Positions 17,239 to 23,922 of a stretch of DNA of 64,000 nt are shown here, piece by piece; the stretch's first letter is position 1; each line of letters opens with the position of its first letter. The position numbers and the translations under genes were made by a program. The DNA is from Haloechinothrix alba. GTDB taxonomy: Bacteria > Actinomycetota > Actinomycetes > Mycobacteriales > Pseudonocardiaceae. The notes under the pieces are model-generated. The model saw only the letters and a program-made list of their open reading frames with translations, ran no database searches and was not told the DNA's origin. The stretch is from contig NZ_FZNW01000001.1 in the NCBI RefSeq assembly GCF_900188115.1, positions 1 to 64,000 of the forward strand, read 5' to 3'.

Positions 17239-17777
17239 TCTCCCGCGATGCCGCGTACGACCACTCCACTCGGCGCGTAATCCGCGGCGTGCGATCCGGT
17301 CGGGACGCCTGAACCGCGGAACGACAGCCGAGCATGCTCCCCAGGTCGACCGGCTGGTTCCGGCCGTCGTAACGGCCGTTCACCGCGTTGCCGGCGCCCT
17401 CGGCATCGGTGCGATCGGCGCGCGACCCACCGGGCGCTGTCTTACCCCGACCCGTGGATGAGCTGCTCCGGACGAGTGGAACCGACCCGGTCCGCCTGCC
17501 CGCAGTGACCGTGCCACGTGCACGGACCGACACAAATCGTCACCGGCGACACGGAGTCGCGACCATGATCGTCATTCCGACGACTCTGCAGTTTCTCAAT
17601 GAAATTGTGATACACGAAATCGGATTACCAAACACACACTTCGGACATTCGTCGGATACGCTCCGGACAGAGAACGGACCGAGTATCCGGACGACCGACT
17701 GGGGCACTGAGCCGACTGGGGCACTGAGCCGGCAGCAGCCTGCCGCAGCCGAACCACCGACACGGCACGGACCACAC
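17239..17777. other. 539-bp intergenic region with AT-rich leader ahead of the CapA-ATP-grasp gene
   Basis: The gap between the 90-residue orphan and the CapA fusion holds no supported gene. One frame stays open from 17388 into the CapA gene, but third positions lose their G/C bias between about 17570 and 17770, so I treat it as untranslated. The stretch 17575-17660 is the most AT-rich here and is the likely promoter (TTGTGA at 17605, no clean -10 at 17-bp spacing). A small 7-bp hairpin (CGGCCGT-CGTA-ACGGCCG) lies near 17357, and a tandem 17-bp repeat at 17696. Confidence 0.55.
17696..17729. repeat. Perfect tandem duplication of a 17-bp unit in the CapA-ATP-grasp leader
   Basis: CGACTGGGGCACTGAGC occurs at 17696-17712 and again, without a mismatch, at 17713-17729. 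It sits 48 bp before the CapA start. It could be a slipped-strand duplication or a paired regulator site. A 17-bp unit would shift the frame if translated, which supports an untranslated leader. Confidence 0.85.
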
Positions 17778-20072
17778 ATGAAACAGTTCACCGTCGTCTT
17801 CACAGGCGACACCAGTCTCGGCGACTGGTACGTGCAGCGCGCCGAACCAGACATCCAGCGACGACTGCGCGAGCAGCCCTTGTCCTTCTTCGACGAGGTC
17901 GAACCGCTCGTGACAGACAAGGACCTGTTCATCACCAACTTCGAGAGCGTGCTGGCCGACAACCCGACGAGCCCGCTGCAGGGCCAGAAGAACTACCTGG
18001 GGTGGGACTCACCCGAACGCTCCGTCGATGCCCTCAAGCGAATCGGGGTCGATGCGGTAAGCCTCGCGAACAACCACACCATGGACTTCGGCCGCGAGAT
18101 CCTCGCCGACACGGCAGCCAAGCTGACCGACGTGGGCATCCACACCTTCGGCGCGGGTAAGGGCACGAGCAAAGCGGCGGAACCGCTGGTGCGCCGCATA
18201 CGGATCGGCGACCACGAGAAGAACCTGTACGTACTGGGGGCCTTGAAGAACTCCGCGGTGATGCGCGAGCAGTACAGGTTCTTCGCCACCGAGACCGAAT
18301 GGGGCCTGCACCCCCTCGCCACCCGTGCCGTCGCCCACCAGATCGCCGAGTTACGCGCCGACGACCCGGACGCACTGATCATCTTGTACCCGCACTGGGG
18401 CCAGAACTACCAGTGGGCCTCCGACCTGATGTGGCGCACATCCGAACGGTTCCGCAAGGCCGGCGCAGACCTGATCATCGGGCACGGCGCGCACATGCTC
18501 CAGGAGCTCAACGTGAGCCAGCACGGTTCGACCGTGTTCTCCCTCGGCAACTTCGTCTTCAACTCGCGCGGCCGGTACACCTCCCTGAACGCGCCGCCCT
18601 ACAGCCTGGTCAGCAGGCTCAGCCTCGGCGTCAGTGCCGGACGCTGGCAGGCGGCGTTACGGCTCTACCCGATCGTGACAGACAACGTCGACACCACCTA
18701 CCGCTCCCGCCCTGTCACCAGGGACGAAGCTCACGCCGTGTTCCACACACTCGCGGCACGTTCGGCAGAACCCTCGGCATTCGGGCGTTCGTACTCGCTG
18801 GAGAAGGACGGCCGCGGCTGGCACATCCTGCAGACTCGACCGATCAGTGCTCGTTACGACTCCGCGGCCCGACCGAGCCGTCGAGGGCAGTGGCGGGGCA
18901 AAAGGCTGCTGGCGACCCCGCGCGATCACTACCCGGACGCGGGCGCGGATCAGGCGACGCAGGGCGACGCGGCCACCGGTACATCGGCCTCCACGGCCGC
19001 GTCCGCGCAGTTTCCCCCCGGATCGGAGCGCTACGGCCCGGGGAGCACGCACGAATGCCTCGCCAAAGCCCTCGCAGCTCGCGGAGTGCCCTACAGCGCC
19101 GGTAAGGCAACGATCCGCGACAGGTCGCGGCCTGCGCTACGGTTCACGATCAACGACATTCCCTATGTCAGCAGCGCTGCGATCATCTATCACGCGCGCG
19201 ATGACGGGTCCACGCGAACAGTCAACCACCGAGCCGCTCGTGTGGCAAAGCGCAAGGATCTCCTCGCGCACATTCTCGATGCACGGTCGTTCGCGGTACC
19301 ACGCGGTTCGACGTTCGGTTCCGCACGCAAGCGCGACGCACTGCTGTACTTCGATGCACTGAGCACCACGTTCCGGCACGGCTTCTGCGTCAAGCCCGTG
19401 GACGGCAGCCTCGGCCGCGATGTGCACACCGGCATCACGACACGCGCCGCGTTCGAGCATGCTTTCGACGCGGTCGCCGCGGCACATGACGAGGTCCTCG
19501 TACAGGAAGAGCTACCAGGCGAGGTCTACCGCTTCCTGTATGTCGGCGGGCACGTAGCGGCGATCCGTACCGGCCTTCCCATGAACGTGCGGGGCGACGG
19601 TGAGCGGACCATCGCGCAGCTGGTCGCGGACAAGAACAACACGCGCCGCGAGAACCCCATTCACCAGTACTACCCCCTCGAGATCGGCCGGCCCCAGCGC
19701 GAGGAGCTCGACCGGCAGGGCAGAACACCGGAGTCGATCCCCGCCGCGGGCGAGACGGTGTACCTGGCACAGACGTCGAACCTACACCGGGGAGCGGACA
19801 TGGTGGACCGCACCGACGATGTGCACCCGAGTTACAAGGACGAAGTCGCGCGCGCGGTCTCGTCCATACCCGGCATGCACATCTGCGGGGCCGACGTGAT
19901 CATCCAGGATCACCACGCGCCCGCCGAACCCGGCAACCACGGCATCATCGAGCTCAACACCGGGCCAGGCGTCGGCGGTCACCACTACCCGTGGTCCGGG
20001 CAGCCGCGGGACGCGGCGGGAGACATCGTCGACTACCTGCTCACGCTGAAACCCGCCGACCTCGGCCGCTGA
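17778..20072 (+). CDS. CapA-like (PGA capsule) metallophosphatase fused to a CphA-like ATP-grasp ligase
   Basis: 764 residues. The N-terminal 260 form a CapA/PgsA-type domain of the calcineurin-like fold: VVFTGDTSLGD (D11), FITNFESVL, SLANNHTMDFG (N98-N99-H100), IILYPHWGQ (about H204), IIGHGAHM (about H235) and FSLGNFVFNS. CapA proteins act in poly-gamma-glutamate synthesis. After a variable link (about 310-430), the C-terminal part is an ATP-grasp of the cyanophycin-synthetase type: FCVKPVDGSLGRDV, VQEELPGEVYRFLYVGG, NVRGDGERTIAQLV, DDVHPSYKDEV and IIELNTGPGVGGHHYPW, with the E-x-N intact. No signal peptide is evident, so it appears cytoplasmic, unlike membrane-anchored PgsA. I start at the ATG at 17778, where coding bias begins; an ATG at 17565 has a GGAG but non-coding composition after it. 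Confidence 0.85.
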   Translation: MKQFTVVFTGDTSLGDWYVQRAEPDIQRRLREQPLSFFDEVEPLVTDKDLFITNFESVLADNPTSPLQGQKNYLGWDSPERSVDALKRIGVDAVSLANNHTMDFGREILADTAAKLTDVGIHTFGAGKGTSKAAEPLVRRIRIGDHEKNLYVLGALKNSAVMREQYRFFATETEWGLHPLATRAVAHQIAELRADDPDALIILYPHWGQNYQWASDLMWRTSERFRKAGADLIIGHGAHMLQELNVSQHGSTVFSLGNFVFNSRGRYTSLNAPPYSLVSRLSLGVSAGRWQAALRLYPIVTDNVDTTYRSRPVTRDEAHAVFHTLAARSAEPSAFGRSYSLEKDGRGWHILQTRPISARYDSAARPSRRGQWRGKRLLATPRDHYPDAGADQATQGDAATGTSASTAASAQFPPGSERYGPGSTHECLAKALAARGVPYSAGKATIRDRSRPALRFTINDIPYVSSAAIIYHARDDGSTRTVNHRAARVAKRKDLLAHILDARSFAVPRGSTFGSARKRDALLYFDALSTTFRHGFCVKPVDGSLGRDVHTGITTRAAFEHAFDAVAAAHDEVLVQEELPGEVYRFLYVGGHVAAIRTGLPMNVRGDGERTIAQLVADKNNTRRENPIHQYYPLEIGRPQREELDRQGRTPESIPAAGETVYLAQTSNLHRGADMVDRTDDVHPSYKDEVARAVSSIPGMHICGADVIIQDHHAPAEPGNHGIIELNTGPGVGGHHYPWSGQPRDAAGDIVDYLLTLKPADLGR

Positions 20073-20132
20073 ACACGGACGCCGTCCCATGCGACCCGGT
20101 GTGCGACACGCCGGGGAAATAACGAGACGGTA

Positions 20133-20148
20133 TCGAACTGGTGTTCTA
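20133..20148. promoter_or_regulatory. LexA-type SOS box upstream of the HNH gene
   Basis: TCGAAC-TGGT-GTTCTA matches the mycobacterial/actinobacterial LexA operator TCGAAC-N4-GTTCGA in 11 of 12 conserved positions. It ends 10 bp before the first GTG of the DUF222-HNH gene, a position in which LexA would block transcription. DNA damage is therefore expected to induce the gene (inference). Confidence 0.65.
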
Positions 20149-20158
20149 TAGTGAAGGT

Positions 20159-21451
20159 GTGTCGGAGAGCGCGGTGATCGAGCGGGCGCCTGCTGCCGGG
20201 TGGTGGCAGGCCGATCGTGACGCGCTGGTGGCGGGGCTGGTGGAGCGGGAGCGGGCGATCCGACGGTTGCGGGCCGAGCAGGACGCGATCCTGGCCGAGG
20301 TCACCTCGCGTGGGGTGTTGGCCGAGTTCGGCTACCCCACCGGTGAGGCGTTGTTGCGCGACACCGTCCACGTGGATCGGGGTGAGGCGCGCAAGCGGCT
20401 GGCGCGGGCTGTGGCGTGTTATCCCACCCGCGCAGGCACCGTGGAGGCCCCGGCCGCGGGGCGGGCGCACCGGGCCGGGGAGATCGACGGGGAGCATGTC
20501 GAGGCGATCGCGGGGGCGTTGGGTGAGCTGCCGGGGGAGGTGCCGGTCGCCGAGCGTGAGGAGGGGGAGCGGATCCTGGTGGAGCTGGCGCAGCGTTCCA
20601 CCCCGGCGGTGGTGCGGCGGGCGGGGCGGCACCTGGTGGCGCGGCTGGATCCGGACGGCAAGCGGCCCCGGGATGACGAGCCGGCCCGCCCACGGCGCGA
20701 GTTGCTGCTGGGGTGGCGTCGCGACGGGCGGCTCGGCTTCTCCGGGGTGCTGGATCGGGAGACCGGCCAGCAGCTGCAGACGGCGTTGAGCCCGCTGGCC
20801 AAACCGCGCCCGGCCGAGAACGGCGAGCGAGATGAGCGCAGCACCGGCCAGCGGCACGGGGACGCGTTCGCCGAGATGATCGACCTGGTGCTCGACGAGG
20901 GCAAGCTTCCCACCGAGGGCGGGGAGAAACCCCGCCTGATCGTGACCCTGCCCTGGGACGAGCTACGCGACGCGGCCACCAGCAGCACCACCGACACCAC
21001 CACTGGCGCCAGCGAGGCGGCCGGGGCGTTGGTGAATCACGACATGCCGGTCACCGGCGAGCAGGCCCGCCGCATCGCCTGCGACGCCGGAGTGATCCCG
21101 GCCGTGCTCGGCACGCGCGGCGAGGTGCTCGACCTCGGGCGCGAACAGCGACTGGTCTCCACCGCCCAACGCCGCGCCCTGACCCTCCGCGACGGCGGCT
21201 GTGTTTTCCCGGGATGTGATCGGCCGCACCGCTGGTGCCACGCTCATCACATCCACCACTGGGCCGACGGCGGCACGACCGACCTGGCCAACCTCGCCCT
21301 GCTGTGCGGCGAACACCACCGGCTGATCCACCACAGCGACTGGCAGATCCACCCCGGACCCGACGGCAGGCCCTACTGCACCCCACCCACCTGGCTCACA
21401 CGAGCATCCCACCACGACCTACCCCCACCCCCAACACACGCAGTAGCCTGA
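20159..21451 (+). CDS. DUF222 / HNH endonuclease-domain protein (13E12-repeat-like)
   Basis: 430 residues. An N-terminal DUF222 helical domain (LVAGLVERERAIRRLRAEQD..., LLRDTVHVDRGEARKRLARA) is followed by a long arm and a C-terminal HNH nuclease motif: GGCVFPGCDRPHRWCHAHHIHHWADGG...LANLALLCGEHHRLIHH, with paired C-x2-C/C-x2-H zinc ligands. Such proteins are multicopy and recombinogenic in actinobacteria (the REP13E12 class). Starts at 20159 (GTG, chosen) or 20174 (GTG, GGAG at better spacing) are both possible. It interrupts the ATP-grasp genes in the same orientation, with its own LexA-type box upstream and hairpin downstream, which suggests a separately inserted unit. I saw no terminal inverted repeats or target duplication. 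Confidence 0.88.
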   Translation: MSESAVIERAPAAGWWQADRDALVAGLVERERAIRRLRAEQDAILAEVTSRGVLAEFGYPTGEALLRDTVHVDRGEARKRLARAVACYPTRAGTVEAPAAGRAHRAGEIDGEHVEAIAGALGELPGEVPVAEREEGERILVELAQRSTPAVVRRAGRHLVARLDPDGKRPRDDEPARPRRELLLGWRRDGRLGFSGVLDRETGQQLQTALSPLAKPRPAENGERDERSTGQRHGDAFAEMIDLVLDEGKLPTEGGEKPRLIVTLPWDELRDAATSSTTDTTTGASEAAGALVNHDMPVTGEQARRIACDAGVIPAVLGTRGEVLDLGREQRLVSTAQRRALTLRDGGCVFPGCDRPHRWCHAHHIHHWADGGTTDLANLALLCGEHHRLIHHSDWQIHPGPDGRPYCTPPTWLTRASHHDLPPPPTHAVA

Positions 21452-21453
21452 AC

Positions 21454-21481
21454 CAGCTGTGCGACGATAACCGCACAGCTG
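21454..21481 (+). terminator. Terminator hairpin of the DUF222-HNH gene
   Basis: A perfect 10-bp stem (CAGCTGTGCG with CGCACAGCTG) and an 8-nt loop start two bases after the TGA. It insulates the next ATP-grasp gene from SOS-driven read-through. Confidence 0.7.
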
Positions 21482-21580
21482 AAAGTCCCCGGTTCCGTGC
21501 CTGTCGCCGGCCTCGCGGATACGACGCGTCCATGCACCGGCGTGGGTCAGCGGTGCTGGGCAGCGCGGAGGAACGCAACG

Positions 21581-23857
21581 ATGAGCGAGCTGGACAGCTT
21601 CGAAACACTGATCTCCGCCGCGCTTTCGCGGCTGCCTGCTCTGGATGCCGGCACATACCGTGTCAAGCGATCCGGCCAAGGGCGCCGGTCCTTGGATGCC
21701 GCGCTGCTCGCCGATGCCGCACGGGAGCGCGGACTTCCGGTGCTCGCGCTGACCGAGGAACTACAGGTCATCGGCAACGGCACGGCCGCGCTCGGCTTCT
21801 TTCAGAACATGTGCCAGACACTCACCTCATTGGACCGCAAGGTCAGCAACGACAAGGAACTGACCAAGCGGCTCCTGCGGGGCGCAGGGCTCCCGGTTGC
21901 CAGGGGCGAGGTCGTGAGCTCGCGCGACGGCGCGATCGAGGCGATGCGCCGCATCGGCCAGCCGGTGGTGATCAAGCCATTGACCGGGTCAGGAGGTAAA
22001 GGCATCACGGTCGGTGTGCGCGACGAGGACGAGGTGTCCATAGCGATGCGCAGCGCACCCGCACGGACCCGGCGATTCCTCGTCGAGGAGAGCATCCCCT
22101 CGATCGACCTGCGGATCATGGTCGTCGCGGGCCGAGCCGTCGCGGCGATGTTGCGCGTACCCGCACACGTGACCGGTGACGGGCACACGAGCATCGGCGA
22201 GCTGGTGGACCGGAAGAACGAGCTGCGCCGCGCGAACCCCTACCTGCGGCGTTCGCCCGTGACCATCGATGAGGCCGCTACCCGCAGGCTCGCCGCCCTC
22301 GGGCTCAGTCCCGACAGCGTTCCCGAGCACGGCAGGCGCGTGCTCCTGCACTACAAGGCCAACCTCTCCGCCGGAGGGGACAGCGTCGCCGTCACCGACC
22401 ACGTGCACCCCGGCATCATCGACCTCGCCGAACGTGCCGCGGCCTGCTTCCCCAGCGCGCACCACAGCGGCGTCGACATCCTCGCGCAACGCTTCGACGC
22501 GCCGCCCGAGGAGCAGAACTGCATCATCTGTGAGGTCAACTGCAACAACGACACGCCCATGCACGAGTTCCCGCTGTTCGGCACACCGGTGCCTACAGGG
22601 GAGCTGGAGATCGACGGCTACTTCGGTGCCGGCCGCGCCCACCTACCGTCCGCGGGCGGCGGTGCCGCCGGAGACCGCCGTGCCGCGCCCGGTCGCCGCG
22701 TGTTACGCGGCTGGCGAATCCTGCGCCGTGCCGCGCCCGCACGGATGCCGCGTGCCGATCAACTGGCTACCGAGCTCGCTACCAACCGGCTCCCGACGGA
22801 GGGCACCTGCGACGCGGAATCGCCAAGGGCACTCGATCGCCGGTACCTGGCGGATGCGCTCAGCGCGCACGGAGCAGGCGGAGTCCGGTTCCACACGACC
22901 TTGGTGCACGCCGACGTCGACGGCCGGGACGTCGTGCTGGAGCGCAGCGGGCGGTCCGTGTTCACCGCTCGCCTGTCCATGCAGCGGGACGCGCTGGAGC
23001 GGTTACTCGAGCACGCGGCCGTTCCGTTCTGCCGCCGCACGACCGTCAACGCCGACGCGGCGTCGGCTGCGCGCGACTTCGTCGAGAAGCACGCAGGCCC
23101 GTGGAACATCTACGCAGCCGAGCCAGGCTGCCCGCTCCGGGGAGCCTTCCGGCTCAACCGGGCGAGCAGCGTCGAACGGGCACAGCGCCGTCTCCGCGAC
23201 GTCGCCACCGACCTGGTCATCGAGCAAGCTTCCGAGTCACACGCCTGGCGCCTGCTGGTGGTGAACGGCCGCGTCCGCTCCTGCCTAGCGCTGTACCCGG
23301 CCACCGTCACCGGTGACGGGGTCATGACCGTCTCCGAGCTGGTCGAGCAGGCCGCTACCGCGCGCCGTGCACACCCGTACCTGCGCCACCGCCCGCTGCC
23401 CGAGGACGTACCCAGCGACGCCTACCTCGCGCGGCACGGTCTCGACGGCGACTCGGTCGTGCCGCACGGTGAACGGCTCACGCTCAACCACGGCACCCTC
23501 ATCCGTGCCGGTGCCGAAACCGTCGGGTACACCGGGCAGATCGAGGCCGAGCTCGAGCGGCGGGCCCGCGAGGTCGTCTCGCTCATCGGCGACCCACCAC
23601 TGAGCGCCGTGACGTTCGCGCGGCGCACTCCGGACGGCGACCGCGCGTGGGCGGTGACCGACGTCGACACCGACCCGATCCTCGTGCAGTTCACCCAACC
23701 CGCTGCCGGAGACGTTCCCACCGTGTTCGACGACGTGGCCGAGATGCTGCTTACCGGACCGCGCCGCGTACTGGACTCCCGGCCCGCGGATGGGGACACC
23801 GGGCAGGACAGCCGAACCGGACACGCCCGAGAGTCACACGGTAGTCCGCTCGCGTAA
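21581..23857 (+). CDS. Tandem ATP-grasp protein (CphA-like; second domain degenerate)
   Basis: 758 residues, ATG after GGAGGAACG. Domain 1 (about 20-350) has every CphA-type landmark: VSNDKELTKRLLRGAGLPVARG, PVVIKPLTGSGGKGITVGV, FLVEESIPSIDLRIMVVAG, HVTGDGHTSIGELV, TDHVHPGIIDLA, SGVDILAQ and ICEVNCNNDTPMH, with E-x-N retained. Domain 2 (about 430-725) repeats the order in weak form: SMQRDALERLLEHAAVPFCRR, LVIEQASESHAWRLLVVNG and TVTGDGVMTVSELV, but the P-loop is lost and the metal motif reads TDVDTDP, so it is probably structural or substrate-binding. Like cyanophycin synthetase, such two-lobed ligases can extend a chain with two residues, but only one site looks active. The gene converges on the enolase-TupA gene, 65 bp away. 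Confidence 0.82.
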   Translation: MSELDSFETLISAALSRLPALDAGTYRVKRSGQGRRSLDAALLADAARERGLPVLALTEELQVIGNGTAALGFFQNMCQTLTSLDRKVSNDKELTKRLLRGAGLPVARGEVVSSRDGAIEAMRRIGQPVVIKPLTGSGGKGITVGVRDEDEVSIAMRSAPARTRRFLVEESIPSIDLRIMVVAGRAVAAMLRVPAHVTGDGHTSIGELVDRKNELRRANPYLRRSPVTIDEAATRRLAALGLSPDSVPEHGRRVLLHYKANLSAGGDSVAVTDHVHPGIIDLAERAAACFPSAHHSGVDILAQRFDAPPEEQNCIICEVNCNNDTPMHEFPLFGTPVPTGELEIDGYFGAGRAHLPSAGGGAAGDRRAAPGRRVLRGWRILRRAAPARMPRADQLATELATNRLPTEGTCDAESPRALDRRYLADALSAHGAGGVRFHTTLVHADVDGRDVVLERSGRSVFTARLSMQRDALERLLEHAAVPFCRRTTVNADAASAARDFVEKHAGPWNIYAAEPGCPLRGAFRLNRASSVERAQRRLRDVATDLVIEQASESHAWRLLVVNGRVRSCLALYPATVTGDGVMTVSELVEQAATARRAHPYLRHRPLPEDVPSDAYLARHGLDGDSVVPHGERLTLNHGTLIRAGAETVGYTGQIEAELERRAREVVSLIGDPPLSAVTFARRTPDGDRAWAVTDVDTDPILVQFTQPAAGDVPTVFDDVAEMLLTGPRRVLDSRPADGDTGQDSRTGHARESHGSPLA

Positions 23858-23922
23858 CTCCCGCGCTCCGGTGAGCGACGGCTGACCCGCCGGGCAGTAC
23901 GCCGGCCGGTCGACGCCGCCGG

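Noticed and set aside
17388-17777. N-terminal extension of the CapA-ATP-grasp protein by 71 or 130 residues
   Set aside because: Third-position G/C bias is lost in this stretch, it contains a 17-bp tandem repeat, and the CapA family begins right at the ATG at 17778. A GGAG before 17565 is the only point in favour.
20141-21451. DUF222-HNH gene as an intact insertion sequence
   Set aside because: No transposase, terminal inverted repeats or target-site duplication could be found by eye; only a self-contained gene with its own signals.
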